64,000 nt of DNA from an uncultured Candidatus Melainabacteria bacterium (GCA_934692625.1 CAKUUC010000004.1:86243-150242); one strand, 5' to 3'; counted from the stretch's first letter, positions 32,988 through 41,843 are shown. The notes: a model not told the origin generated them from the sequence alone. Made by a program: numbers and translations.

Positions 32988-33710
32988 GTGAATAGAAAGA
33001 ATTATAAACATTTTATAGACGAATTATTAAGATTTCCGGATTGGGTAAAATCTTTAGTTAGTTCTGAATTACGCCAAAAATCTGACAATTCAGATGAGTC
33101 AGTGTATTCATTTACACAATACAGACCGACTTTGACATTTAAGGGTAGTTGTGAACTTAAATTGAAGAATACCGGATTTGATGTGAATGTTTATAATATT
33201 CTTGACTTGGTTTCGAAAGATTACAGTATCGCAGAAATTTCTCTTGATACATATTTAACATTGGAAGAAATCGCTGCGTATTTTTTGATGTGCGTTACAG
33301 AAAGATATCTTGAAAAGCCCGAAAATTCCCAAATCTTGTCAGTTGCTAATTTTCTGTCAGGCAAATATAAAATTGGTGAATATCTTGTAAGTACAAAAGT
33401 GATATCAGAAAAACAATTATCTCAAGCAATTGAAATTGACCTTAATTCTAAAAATAATCGTAAATTTGGACAAATTTTGATTGACTTAGGCTTTGTGAAA
33501 GATGAAGATTTAAAATCTATAATCTCACTCAAAGAAGACTCAAAGAAAAGATTTATTTTAGATTATCACGAAGTGCCGAAAAGTGAGATTGCATACGCAA
33601 ATATGGCAGATGAATACAAAAAGAAAATTGAAGATTTGCAAGCAGAAAATAAAAAACTGAAAGCAAAATTAAATCAATTATTATCAATGGTGAAAACAAA
33701 TGAATATTGA
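32988..33710 (+). CDS. MshEN/GspE-N-like domain protein with C-terminal coiled coil
   Basis: The preferred start is the GTG at 32988, with AAGGAAG upstream; an ATG at 32967 lies before that site. The 240-residue product has an unrecognised N-terminal half. Residues about 122-175 (KIGEYLVSTKVISEKQLSQA, then KFGQILIDLGFVKDEDLKSI) form the paired pattern of the GspE/PilB N-terminal (MshEN) domain. That domain binds cyclic di-GMP in some relatives. A coiled coil follows (YKKKIEDLQAENKKLKAKL). There is no ATPase domain, so it is not PilB itself. It overlaps the next gene by 11 bp. Confidence 0.65.
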   Translation: MNRKNYKHFIDELLRFPDWVKSLVSSELRQKSDNSDESVYSFTQYRPTLTFKGSCELKLKNTGFDVNVYNILDLVSKDYSIAEISLDTYLTLEEIAAYFLMCVTERYLEKPENSQILSVANFLSGKYKIGEYLVSTKVISEKQLSQAIEIDLNSKNNRKFGQILIDLGFVKDEDLKSIISLKEDSKKRFILDYHEVPKSEIAYANMADEYKKKIEDLQAENKKLKAKLNQLLSMVKTNEY

Positions 33711-34659
33711 AATGAATACAGAACCTGCAAAGTTAGTTATTTTCAATCGTGATGGATTGATTGAGCGTGAACATTTTGGATATGTTGTTCGATGTGACAG
33801 CCAAAGAGTGCTTGAAAAAATCGGCGAAGACAAGCGTTATCCGTTTTTTATGAGGTCATGTGCAAAGCCGTTACAAGCATCTTTAATAATAGATTATGAA
33901 CTTGATAAAAAGTTTGATATGACAGAAGAAGAGATTGCAGTTTGCTGTGCCTCTCATGCCGGTGAAAAAGTTCATGTTGATTTGGTTCGTAATTTATTGA
34001 AAAAGTTTGATATAAGTGAAGATAAGTTGAAATGCGGAATTCACGAACCTATTTCTCCATCTGCACATGATGAGTTGGTTAAGACAGGAGTTTCTCCGAC
34101 ATCTGTACATAACAACTGTTCAGGAAAGCATGCAATGATGCTCGGTTTGTGTAAATTGAACGATTGGGATATGGATAATTATGACAATCCAAATCACCCT
34201 TTGCAAAAGGAAATTCAACGCAAAATATATGAACTGTGTGCTGTCAAAAATGAATATCCGACAACAAAAGACGGGTGTGGGGTTCCAATATTTTCAATGC
34301 CGTTAGAAAACATGGTAAAAGGTTATTTGAATTTGTTTATGAATGAAAAATATTCAAAAATTAAAAATGCCTTTTTAAATAACGCTTATATTATCGGTGG
34401 CGAAAATCGTACTGATACAATGATAATTGCTAATTCTGAAAATTTGATTGCAAAAGTTGGTGCTGAAGGTTTGTGTGTTGTTGTCAATACAAAAATCGGC
34501 GAAGGATTTATTGTTAAAATTTGCGATTCTGATATGCGAGCAAGAGAATTTGTTGCAATTGATTTGATTAACAATTTGAACTGGGCAAAAATAGACTTGT
34601 CACACGATATCACAACAAATCACGGTGATGTCATTGGTAGGGTTATTACGCAGTTATAA
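33700..34659 (+). CDS. L-asparaginase II family protein (thermolabile type)
   Basis: The 319-residue protein has RSCAKPLQASLI, CCASHAGEKVHV, VHNNCSGKHAMMLGL and TKDGCGVPIFSMPL. These are the conserved Ser/Lys/Cys blocks of the Rhizobium-type asparaginase family (Pfam asparaginase_II). It has no signal peptide, so it should act in the cytoplasm, releasing ammonia and aspartate from asparagine. The start overlaps the preceding gene by 11 bp, which suggests co-translation. The 3' end overlaps a convergent small gene by 14 bp. Confidence 0.88.
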   Translation: MNIEMNTEPAKLVIFNRDGLIEREHFGYVVRCDSQRVLEKIGEDKRYPFFMRSCAKPLQASLIIDYELDKKFDMTEEEIAVCCASHAGEKVHVDLVRNLLKKFDISEDKLKCGIHEPISPSAHDELVKTGVSPTSVHNNCSGKHAMMLGLCKLNDWDMDNYDNPNHPLQKEIQRKIYELCAVKNEYPTTKDGCGVPIFSMPLENMVKGYLNLFMNEKYSKIKNAFLNNAYIIGGENRTDTMIIANSENLIAKVGAEGLCVVVNTKIGEGFIVKICDSDMRAREFVAIDLINNLNWAKIDLSHDITTNHGDVIGRVITQL

Positions 34660-34921
34660 GTTTTAATTTAATTCTGTTGCCGAAATATCCTTGAATATCT
34701 TTATTATAGCCGGCAATTTGATTAGCAAAGTTTAAATTTTGGGCTTTACATTCTGCTCTTAAAAGTTCGATACCGTGGTTATATACATTTTGTGCAGTAT
34801 TTTTGTTAGTTTGTGGAATATTTTTGCCATACATTTTGGTAGCAGTTGCGATATCGAAAAGTCGTCTTTTGCTCAACCCGCTCATTTCTTTTTGAGTTTT
34901 GATTGATTTGTTAAAAGTCAA
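34646..34921 (-). CDS. Small hypothetical protein, possibly frameshifted near its start
   Basis: The annotated frame begins at a TTG (34921) and encodes 91 residues with many Lys/Asn and no recognised domain. The same frame continues upstream without stops for 15 more codons (YACLKTGKWEAAVNK), which look coding. The only nearby ATG (34964-34966, with TAAGGAG upstream) is in another frame and stops after three codons. A one-base deletion or sequence error near 34960 would join them. Either the gene is slightly broken or it really starts at TTG. Confidence 0.45.
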   Translation of the reverse strand: MTFNKSIKTQKEMSGLSKRRLFDIATATKMYGKNIPQTNKNTAQNVYNHGIELLRAECKAQNLNFANQIAGYNKDIQGYFGNRIKLKLITA

Positions 34922-34991
34922 CTTATTGACTGCGGCTTCCCATTTACCGGTTTTTAAGCAGGCATACTACACACTCCTTATTTAATCCTTC

Positions 34992-35026
34992 ACAAAAAGA
35001 TTAACGGCAGTAAGTCGTTAATCTTT
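34992..35026 (-). terminator. Intrinsic terminator after upp
   Basis: An 11-bp stem AAAGATTAACG (34996-35006) with CGTTAATCTTT (35016-35026), followed on the reverse strand by TTTTTGTG. Confidence 0.85.
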
Positions 35027-35068
35027 AATAATGATAAATTTTTATGTTATATTTCTTAACTTTAAGAG

Positions 35069-35719
35069 TTATGTGTTGAAAATTCTGTCGCCCGCATCGC
35101 CCATTCCAGGGACAATATAACCCTTTTCGTTCAAGTGATCATCAATTGCTGCAGTTATAATTTCAATATCAGGGTAATGTTTTTGGATATTTTCTAACCC
35201 TTCAGGGGCGGCGATAATGCAAATACATTTGATATTCTTGATAGGAATACCTTTTTGAGCGTACAAATCAATAGCAGCAAGCAGAGAATTCCCAGTTGCA
35301 AGCATTGGGTCAGTAATATAGATGTAGAATTTTTCAGGATTGGGCGCTTCCATTGGCACTTTGTTATAGTACCAAACAGGTTTTAATGTTTTTTCATCTC
35401 TGTACATTCCGATATGGCGAATTGTTGCTTGCGGTAAAATATCAATTGCTTCATCTGTGAAAATCAAACCGGCTCTCAATATTGGCGAAATTATTAAATT
35501 TATGTCAGGCGCTACAGTTTTCGCTTTGAAGGTTGTTAAAGGAGTTGTAACCTCTTTTTCTACAAGTGGTAAGTTTTTTGCTGCTTCATACAATAAGCAA
35601 CGTGTAATTTTTCGTGTTGCGATACGTACGCCTTGGCTATCTGTATTTTTATCACGCATTGTGCATAAGTTTAATAAAACTACAGGATTATTTATAACCC
35701 TAATCTTACTCATATCCAT
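35069..35719 (-). CDS. upp: Uracil phosphoribosyltransferase
   Basis: The 216-residue enzyme converts uracil and PRPP to UMP in pyrimidine salvage. The PRPP loop is ITDPMLATGNS (135-145). Upstream are SPILRAGLI and HIGMYRDEKTLKPVWYYNK. The C-terminal GMGDAGDRIFNT matches the family uracil-binding end, with Asn in place of the usual Gly in FGT. The length is normal. The start is 3 bp after the MlaD-like gene, in one transcription unit that ends at the terminator at 34992. Confidence 0.95.
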   Translation of the reverse strand: MDMSKIRVINNPVVLLNLCTMRDKNTDSQGVRIATRKITRCLLYEAAKNLPLVEKEVTTPLTTFKAKTVAPDINLIISPILRAGLIFTDEAIDILPQATIRHIGMYRDEKTLKPVWYYNKVPMEAPNPEKFYIYITDPMLATGNSLLAAIDLYAQKGIPIKNIKCICIIAAPEGLENIQKHYPDIEIITAAIDDHLNEKGYIVPGMGDAGDRIFNT

Positions 35720-35722
35720 AAC

Positions 35723-36385
35723 TTACTCCTCTCCACCGGATTCTTTTTCTTTTGGTTCCGGTGCTTGCAAATGTTTTGTAAATTTTTGTTTTGTGTTCAT
35801 TATCCAATCAATAGATTTATCGAGTTTTAAAAGATTATCCATTGGAACAACCGGTGTTATAACATTTTCAGGAATTTCAAATTCTGCTGGATCTTTTACA
35901 AGTTGGTTTGATGCATAACCTACAGTTGTGAATATTGAGTCCAAATCTCTGAAAATGTCATCAAACAAGCCCATTACCTTGTTTAATCGGGTTGGTTCTT
36001 TGACCGCAATTATTTTGTCTGTAACATTGTCTTTACTTGGTGGATAGATTTCTAAGGCTTTTGAACCCCCGAGCCCTGAAAATTCAACCGTAGCAATTGA
36101 ACCAATCGGCAAAACTAAATCTTTTTGAGTAATAACAAATCTTATATAAACTTCATTAGATATTATTTGGATTTGTTTGATATAACCTATTTGAACTCCT
36201 AGAAATTTGACCGGTGAACCTACAATCAAACCATCAACATCACTCATAAAAATTTGATAGTGTTTGAATTGTTTTTGAGATTGTTGGTGATGATATCTTA
36301 TGCCAAAAACGAGCATTGCAACTATGACAAGCCATATTCCAAATTCAACCCACGCATATACTCTAATATTGGTATTTTTTTTCAT
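35723..36385 (-). CDS. MlaD/MCE-domain lipid transport protein
   Basis: The 220-residue protein starts at the ATG at 36385 (an in-frame GTG at 36400 is inside the promoter). One N-terminal membrane helix (about 10-30) is followed by an MCE domain at about 38-115 (FMSDVDGLIVGSPVKFLGVQ, TVEFSGLGGSKALEIYPP). MlaD-like proteins bind phospholipids in the periplasm as part of ABC lipid transporters, supporting an outer membrane here. No MlaE or MlaF partner is adjacent; upp follows instead. No ribosome binding site is seen; TATAAT ends 6 nt before the ATG. Confidence 0.85.
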   Translation of the reverse strand: MKKNTNIRVYAWVEFGIWLVIVAMLVFGIRYHHQQSQKQFKHYQIFMSDVDGLIVGSPVKFLGVQIGYIKQIQIISNEVYIRFVITQKDLVLPIGSIATVEFSGLGGSKALEIYPPSKDNVTDKIIAVKEPTRLNKVMGLFDDIFRDLDSIFTTVGYASNQLVKDPAEFEIPENVITPVVPMDNLLKLDKSIDWIMNTKQKFTKHLQAPEPKEKESGGEE

Positions 36386-36391
36386 ACTTTT

Positions 36392-36397
36392 ATTATA
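36392..36397 (-). promoter_or_regulatory. Candidate -10 box for leaderless mlaD-like mRNA
   Basis: Reverse strand TATAAT, then AAAAGT, then ATG. A weak TTATAT lies 17 bp upstream as -35. Confidence 0.5.
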
Positions 36398-36452
36398 CAC
36401 AAAATTTTTGTATAATATAATTGTAAAATTTTATTTAATGTATTTTGAGTAA

Positions 36453-36905
36453 ATGAAAATATTAGACATTGTTAAATCAATAATATATGAATGTTTATCG
36501 TATTTTGTTCCTGAAAAACTATCTTATGAAATTACAGGGAAATGCAAAAAATGCGGCAAATGTTGTAATTATATGTATAGCGTTGATACGTATACGGAAG
36601 ATGAATTCAAATTTATGCAAAAACTTTTTCCGACTTATAAAAGGTTTTACATAAAGGGAAAAGACGAGTTTGGTAATTTGATTTTTGCATGTAAATTGGT
36701 AACACCTGAAGGTTTGTGCTCAGATTACAAACACAGACCTAGAATGTGTAGAAAATATCCGGTAAAAAGAATTCCATATCCTGCAAAACTCCATGAGGGC
36801 TGTGGCTATACAGTAAATATCAAAAAATTTGACGACTATTTACCATCAAAATCACTTGATGAGAATGAAACTGCTCCCGATAATCATAATAAGGACGCCG
36901 AGTAA
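36453..36905 (+). CDS. YkgJ-family cysteine cluster protein
   Basis: The 150-residue protein has GKCKKCGKCCNYMYS (CxxCxxCC, about residues 30-37), ACKLVTPEGLCSDYKHRP and RMCRKYP. This is the zinc or iron binding cysteine pattern of the YkgJ/CxxCxxCC family. Biochemical function is not established for most members. It overlaps the convergent EamA gene by 54 bp. The upstream hexamer TATTTT is 6 nt before the ATG and no ribosome binding site is seen, so it may also be leaderless, but the -35 is poor. Confidence 0.8.
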   Translation: MKILDIVKSIIYECLSYFVPEKLSYEITGKCKKCGKCCNYMYSVDTYTEDEFKFMQKLFPTYKRFYIKGKDEFGNLIFACKLVTPEGLCSDYKHRPRMCRKYPVKRIPYPAKLHEGCGYTVNIKKFDDYLPSKSLDENETAPDNHNKDAE

Positions 36906-37709
36906 TTTCTTTTTGATATTTTGTTCGCCAAAGACTTTCCAGCCGAAAAATACGGCTATTATTCCTGACAACTGGAATAGTGCCAATGCTAATCCTACAT
37001 TCATTCGTTGGAATACGATATTTGTAGATAATTGCATTGCTCCAAGACAAACTGCAATTGCAAGTGTTAGCAAAATGTCTTTTGGGGAAAGTTTGACAAG
37101 TTTAATTCTGAAAACACATAGAAGAGCAATGGAAAATAAGAATCCTGTAAAGCACCACAAAATGAACGCTTGTGGCGCTGATGACATCAAAATTATCTTT
37201 TTAATTACGACCGCTTCGCCACCTGTGAGAATTAATGCTGCAAATCTTAGCAATATGTCTTTTCGCTTGATAATATTGAGTATTCTACCATTTTCTATAG
37301 TATCAAAAATATACCAACTTCCGTAAATGATTAATAATACCCCTAAGAGTTCGATTATAGTTGGAATTTCGCCCAAGAATAACGCCGCAAGTCCCAGTCC
37401 TACAACGCATTTATATGAATTGATAGGGCCTAATATAGACATTTCGCCATATTGAAGTGCTTTGATTAAACAAATTGTACCAGATGTACATAATAGACCG
37501 GCAAAACATGCCAAAGCCCAATATTCGCACCCGTAAGAATTCCAAGAATAACTTGTTATTGCGGGATACAAGCAAAATAAAGTCAAAAATCCGTACGAAT
37601 AGGCATTGATTAGAATTGATGAATGCTTAACAGATAACAATTTTTGAACAAAATTCGCAACAGGATTGGAAATAATTCTTACCAAAAGAGCAAGAATTGT
37701 GCCAAACAT
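36852..37709 (-). CDS. EamA/DMT-family membrane transporter
   Basis: The 285-residue protein has about ten hydrophobic segments in two related halves, each ending like an EamA domain (GEIPTIIELLGVLLIIYGSW in the first, FGEQNIKKKLLGVLIMIIGS in the second). DMT exporters of this type move metabolites or amino acids across the inner membrane; the substrate cannot be predicted. It starts 3 bp after corA and is probably in its operon. Confidence 0.85.
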   Translation of the reverse strand: MFGTILALLVRIISNPVANFVQKLLSVKHSSILINAYSYGFLTLFCLYPAITSYSWNSYGCEYWALACFAGLLCTSGTICLIKALQYGEMSILGPINSYKCVVGLGLAALFLGEIPTIIELLGVLLIIYGSWYIFDTIENGRILNIIKRKDILLRFAALILTGGEAVVIKKIILMSSAPQAFILWCFTGFLFSIALLCVFRIKLVKLSPKDILLTLAIAVCLGAMQLSTNIVFQRMNVGLALALFQLSGIIAVFFGWKVFGEQNIKKKLLGVLIMIIGSSFILIK

Positions 37710-37712
37710 TGC

Positions 37713-38666
37713 CTACATCATTCCTTTTCTGTTGAAAAATACTGCAACAATACAAGTCGCCGTAACAGAAATTGTTATGACGATTAAAAAGCCCAACGGA
37801 TTGTTGCCAAATGGCATTGGAACATTCATTCCCCAGAAACTACCAATCATTGTTGGAATTGACATAATGATTGTAATTGCTGCTAAGAATTTCATTACAA
37901 GGTTCAAGTTGTTGTTAATAATTGAAGCCATACAATCCATCATACTTTCGAGAATTGTTCTGTGCATTTCAACCATTTCGGCAGCCTGTTTATTTTCAAT
38001 GATAACATCTTCCAGCATATCAATGTCATCTTCCGTAAACTTCAAAATTCTTTGTAATGATTGAGTATTAACCATCCTCAACAGTTTTTGCAATACCAAT
38101 TGATTATCTTTCAGTGCAGTTGTGAAATAAACAAGTGATTTTTGGATTTCCATCAACTGAAAAAGCGCTTTGTTATGAGTGGTTTTTTTCAATGAATTTT
38201 CAATATTTTCAGTCTGTTTGTTGATAATATTCAAATATCTCAAGTAAAATTTTGCTGCACGGAACAAAATATTTAACATGAAATTTGCTTTATTTCTAGT
38301 GTCGAAAAATTTTGTAGTATCGGCATTGAAAGAGTTAATAATTTTATTTTCGTGAGAACAAACAGTGATAATACTTTCAGGAGTAAAAATTAAACCTAAC
38401 GGCAAGGTATCGAAATTACCTTCGTCGTCCATAACAGGAACGTTTGTGATGATTAAAAGGTTGCCGTCTTCAAAATCCATACGAGATAACTCGTCGGCGT
38501 CCAATGAGTTGTTTAAAAAGCTTTCATCTAATCCTAAAACTAAAGAAACTTTTTGAATTTCTTCTCGTGTCGGATTTATCAAATTAAACCATGAACCAGA
38601 AACCGCTTGGTTTAGGTTCAAGATTTCCAATTCTCCGTCATCTGTGGTTTTAGTGATTTCCAGCAT
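37713..38666 (-). CDS. corA: CorA-type magnesium/divalent cation channel
   Basis: The start is taken as the ATG at 38666, with AGGAC upstream (an ATG at 38726 has no such site), giving 317 residues. The N-terminal alpha/beta cytoplasmic domain is followed by a long helix and two C-terminal membrane helices. The pore signature is FWGMNVPMPF in the loop between the helices. The family takes up Mg2+ as a pentamer; Co2+/Ni2+ are alternative substrates. An eamA-type gene follows immediately. Confidence 0.9.
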   Translation of the reverse strand: MLEITKTTDDGELEILNLNQAVSGSWFNLINPTREEIQKVSLVLGLDESFLNNSLDADELSRMDFEDGNLLIITNVPVMDDEGNFDTLPLGLIFTPESIITVCSHENKIINSFNADTTKFFDTRNKANFMLNILFRAAKFYLRYLNIINKQTENIENSLKKTTHNKALFQLMEIQKSLVYFTTALKDNQLVLQKLLRMVNTQSLQRILKFTEDDIDMLEDVIIENKQAAEMVEMHRTILESMMDCMASIINNNLNLVMKFLAAITIIMSIPTMIGSFWGMNVPMPFGNNPLGFLIVITISVTATCIVAVFFNRKGMM

Positions 38667-38782
38667 AATTTTGTGTCCTGTTGCTTTCTGTATACTTATT
38701 AAACTACACAATTTGGCAAAGTGCAATAGTTCAAAAAATGTAGATTAGTAATGTTAAATACTATTTGTGCTTATGTATAGAA

Positions 38783-38813
38783 AAAGATACGGTAATTATT
38801 TTACCGTATCTTT
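38783..38813 (-). terminator. Intrinsic terminator after uracil-DNA glycosylase gene
   Basis: A perfect 13-bp stem AAAGATACGGTAA with TTACCGTATCTTT, loop TTATT, with a T-run on the reverse strand. Confidence 0.88.
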
Positions 38814-38847
38814 AGTTCTTGAATATGTAATAAATTTCAAATTTTGA

Positions 38848-39498
38848 CTAGACCATAGCCATTTCCTTATTGAAAGGGTTGCAGCTGGGACACACCTGTT
38901 TACCATCACCCAAGATTTCAGACTTAATAGTTGCCAAGTCTTGTTGCATCAATCTTCTAGGTGACCCTTCTTCCATTGAGTGATTTCTCAAAAGGTATGA
39001 CGGGTGGAATATAGCCATTGCACGGTATTCTTTACCGTTGATGTTTACATTGAACCAGTTGCCTCTAACTTTTGAAATTTGAACTTTTTTATCATGCCAA
39101 AATGATTTTAGAGATGTTGCGCCACAGAAAATAATAGCTTTAGGGTTCATAATATCAATTTGCGCAGTCAAATATTTTGAGCACATTGATTTTTCAACAT
39201 CTGTAGGAACTCTGTTTTCCGGCGGACGGCATTTTACGGTGTTAATGATATACAAATCATCTTGACGAGAAATACCTGCTTCTTCCAAAAATTGGTTTAA
39301 TAATTTACCTGCTCTACCGACAAATGGTGTACCTGTTTCGTCTTCTGTTTCTCCAGGGGCTTCGCCGATTAGAACAATTTTTGCGGTTTCAGGGTTACCG
39401 TCTGAAAATACAATATTGTTACGAGTGCTACCCAAAGCGCAATCCATACAGTTTTGGCATTTTGCCTGAACTATATCCAAACATCCCTTTTTAATCAT
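38848..39498 (-). CDS. Uracil-DNA glycosylase, family 4 (Fe-S)
   Basis: The 216-residue protein has the active-site motif GEAPGETEDETGTPFVGRAG and the second motif HPSYLLRN. Cysteines in CQNCMDC near residues 14-20, VKCRPPENR and MCSKYL match the four 4Fe-4S ligands of family 4 enzymes. An extra C-terminal CPSC pair (ending CNPF) is unusual and may be an added zinc or redox pair. It excises uracil from DNA in base excision repair. AAGGAG lies about 11 nt upstream of the ATG. Confidence 0.9.
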   Translation of the reverse strand: MIKKGCLDIVQAKCQNCMDCALGSTRNNIVFSDGNPETAKIVLIGEAPGETEDETGTPFVGRAGKLLNQFLEEAGISRQDDLYIINTVKCRPPENRVPTDVEKSMCSKYLTAQIDIMNPKAIIFCGATSLKSFWHDKKVQISKVRGNWFNVNINGKEYRAMAIFHPSYLLRNHSMEEGSPRRLMQQDLATIKSEILGDGKQVCPSCNPFNKEMAMV

Positions 39499-39534
39499 TA
39501 GTTTGCTTTCTCCTTATTTAGTTAGTTAATATGA

Positions 39535-40986
39535 TTAATTGTTTTCTTTTTTGAAAAATCCGACGTTATATTTTATGCAATAACGTTTCAATTCTTTCAT
39601 TATTATATCAGATAATAAAAATACTGCAATCAGGTTTGGAACGGCTAAAAATAGTGTGAATGCATCAGATAAGTTTACGACACTTTTCAAATTCATAGCA
39701 GAACCGATTATGATAAATAAACAATAAATAATTTGGAAAGTTCTTGTTGTGAATTTAGATTCTCCAAACAAAAAAGTCCAACTTTTTGTGCCGTAATATG
39801 ATCCGCAAAGCATTGTTGACAAAACAAAACTCGCTGCCATAAATGTTAATAATATTGGGAAGAATGGGCAAACTGTTGCGAATGCTTTTGAAGTTAATTC
39901 AATTCCGACCAATCCTCCGGCGTTTAGATACGCTCCGGTAACAACGATGATGAATGCTGTTGCAGAGCCAACAATTACGGTATCAACGAAAGGTTGTAAC
40001 ATTGCGATGAACGCTTGAGCTACCGGTTTACTTGTTTTCACTGCAGAAAAAGCGATTGGGGCAGTGCCAAGTCCGGCTTCGTTTGCAAACATTGCACGTC
40101 TAAATCCCCATAGCATACAAGCAAAGACTCCACCACCGACAGCACTTGGTCTAAATGCTTCTTTTATGATAAGTGCAAATGTTTGTGGTATATGATGAAT
40201 ATTTAAAACACAAATTATGAATGCTGAAAGTACGTATAAACTACACATTACAGGGGTAACTTTTGATGTGAATTTACCTATTGATTTAATTCCGCCTATT
40301 ACGGTGATATAAGTGATTACGGCAACAATTACACCAAAAATCCATCGCTCATTTGCAAATAAGCCGGTGACATTTGAAATTTGGGTTGTTATTGCATTGA
40401 TTTGGAACAAATTCCAGCCACCAATCATTGCAAAAACGCAGCAAATAGCGTAAATTTTGGCTAAATAAGGCGCATAAGGTTTTATCCAAGGGGCACGTAA
40501 TCCGTTTATAATGTAGTACATCGGGCCACCTGATGATGTACCGTCTTTGTTAATTTGTCTGAATTTGATACCTAGCAAAACTTCTGCAAATTTTAACGCC
40601 ATTGAGAAAATTCCTGCAATAATCATCCAGAAAATTACCCCAGGGCCTCCGATAGAAACTGCAAGTGCTGAACCAACAACGTTGCCCATTCCGGCAGAAG
40701 CGGAAATGGTTGCAGTCAGTGCTTGAAATGATGAAACTTCTCCGTGCTTTTTGCGAACGATTGTATCATCATGTTTGTATTTTTTTGTAATCAAACTGAT
40801 TGCATGTTTAAAGCCCCAAAATCCGATAAAACGGGTTCTGAACGTGAAATACAATGCTGCCACCATCAATAAAATTATAAGAAATTCCACACGAACACCG
40901 TGAATAGTTACGTGCGAAAAAATTAAACCCGAAATTTTATTGGCAACGGGAGATAGTATGCTATCTATTTGGCTATCTAAATTCAT
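39535..40986 (-). CDS. Sodium:alanine (AGCS family) symporter
   Basis: The 483-residue multi-helix transporter has FRTRFIGFWGFKHAISLI, FQALTATISASAGMGNVVG, GGPGVIFWMIIAG and GFRRAMFANEAGLGTAPIA, all typical of the AGCS family that takes up alanine or glycine with Na+. Family length is normal. On the reverse strand TACAAT lies 6 nt before the ATG with TTGAAA 16 bp further up, so a leaderless transcript is likely. It stands alone. Confidence 0.92.
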   Translation of the reverse strand: MNLDSQIDSILSPVANKISGLIFSHVTIHGVRVEFLIILLMVAALYFTFRTRFIGFWGFKHAISLITKKYKHDDTIVRKKHGEVSSFQALTATISASAGMGNVVGSALAVSIGGPGVIFWMIIAGIFSMALKFAEVLLGIKFRQINKDGTSSGGPMYYIINGLRAPWIKPYAPYLAKIYAICCVFAMIGGWNLFQINAITTQISNVTGLFANERWIFGVIVAVITYITVIGGIKSIGKFTSKVTPVMCSLYVLSAFIICVLNIHHIPQTFALIIKEAFRPSAVGGGVFACMLWGFRRAMFANEAGLGTAPIAFSAVKTSKPVAQAFIAMLQPFVDTVIVGSATAFIIVVTGAYLNAGGLVGIELTSKAFATVCPFFPILLTFMAASFVLSTMLCGSYYGTKSWTFLFGESKFTTRTFQIIYCLFIIIGSAMNLKSVVNLSDAFTLFLAVPNLIAVFLLSDIIMKELKRYCIKYNVGFFKKENN

Positions 40987-40992
40987 AACCTA

Positions 40993-41020
40993 ATTGTATA
41001 ATAAACAGATTATTTTTCAA
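40993..41020 (-). promoter_or_regulatory. Promoter for leaderless AGCS transporter mRNA
   Basis: TTGAAA (41015-41020), 16-bp spacer, TACAAT (40993-40998), TAGGTT, then ATG. Confidence 0.6.
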
Positions 41021-41087
41021 AATTGAGTGAGGATTTTTGCGTTTTGAATGCTTGATATTTCAAATTATAACAATGCAATCAAAAATC

Positions 41088-41777
41088 TTACCACGGATAA
41101 TCCTTGGCAAATTTCCAACCATCTTTGATGATTTTATATGCACCAAATTTTTCTTGATTATACATGCCACATTGTTTTGTTGGCTGAATACTTGCAGTGT
41201 CTTGGTCAATATAGAACCAAAACATATCTTTTCCCAAACAATTTGGTGGATTTGCACTGCCATTAACATCGACAAATATTGTAACCTCAGGATTATAACG
41301 ATTACCTAATAATTGACTAAACCCAATACATGTTCCATCAGGCAATTCTATTGATGGCATATTTGTAAATGGTGTCGATATATATCCGTTACAAGAGCCC
41401 TTATGTCTAGTGGACAGAGTATTATATTGTGCATCATTTTGCTTAGAACTGAGATAATAATGATTTGGATTAAAACACATTGATTTTTTGTAATTGTTTG
41501 GAGCGTAGTAAGTTGCACCTTTGTAGTGCGGTAAAATATACTTTTGAACAGAATTTGTCGCAGAACCTGATAATACCGCTAAGCCATGTTCTTCATCAAT
41601 AAGTTTTATTACCTGATTTAGTTGAGCATAGTGTTTTTGCAGACGAGTTAAAGTCAGTCTTTTTTGATAATTAGTTATTAACATTGGAATAGTTATAGCA
41701 GCAATAACTCCGACAATGCCCAAGACTATCAATATTTCCGCCAAAGTAAACGCTTTGATTTTTCCTAAAGGGCTCAT
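41088..41777 (-). CDS. Prepilin-type N-terminal domain protein, divergent from an XRE gene
   Basis: The 229-residue protein begins MSPLGKIKAFTLAEILIVLG, a prepilin signal with Ala before the Phe. The C-terminal half has IFVDVNGSANPPNCLGKDMF, the shared D-x-N-G...PN..G.D.F motif. Several cysteines suggest disulfides. AGGAG precedes the ATG. Its promoter (TTGACA-16-TAACAT) overlaps CCAGTA/TACTGG sites and the promoter of the XRE gene at 41844, so repression by that regulator is the simplest model. Confidence 0.87.
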   Translation of the reverse strand: MSPLGKIKAFTLAEILIVLGIVGVIAAITIPMLITNYQKRLTLTRLQKHYAQLNQVIKLIDEEHGLAVLSGSATNSVQKYILPHYKGATYYAPNNYKKSMCFNPNHYYLSSKQNDAQYNTLSTRHKGSCNGYISTPFTNMPSIELPDGTCIGFSQLLGNRYNPEVTIFVDVNGSANPPNCLGKDMFWFYIDQDTASIQPTKQCGMYNQEKFGAYKIIKDGWKFAKDYPW

Positions 41778-41791
41778 TCTCTTCTCCTAAC

Positions 41792-41833
41792 TACTGGTAA
41801 TTCTCCAGTAAGATTATGTTAGCATTTCCAGTA
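41792..41833. promoter_or_regulatory. Operator-like sites between prepilin and XRE genes
   Basis: TACTGG (41792-41797) and CCAGTA (41805-41810) form an inverted pair downstream of the prepilin -10. A third CCAGTA (41828-41833) lies in its spacer and touches the XRE -10. Confidence 0.6.
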
Positions 41834-41843
41834 AAATTGTCAA
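41816..41843 (-). promoter_or_regulatory. Promoter of the prepilin gene
   Basis: TTGACA (41838-41843) and TAACAT (41816-41821), 16-bp spacer. Confidence 0.6.
41832..41837 (+). promoter_or_regulatory. Candidate -10 box for leaderless XRE mRNA
   Basis: TAAAAT, then TGTCAA, then the XRE ATG at 41844. No ribosome binding site fits. The -35 is poor, which would suit a regulated promoter. Confidence 0.45.

Noticed and set aside
36820..37326. Open frames on both strands across the YkgJ/EamA overlap
   Set aside because: They are shadows of the two convergent recognised genes.
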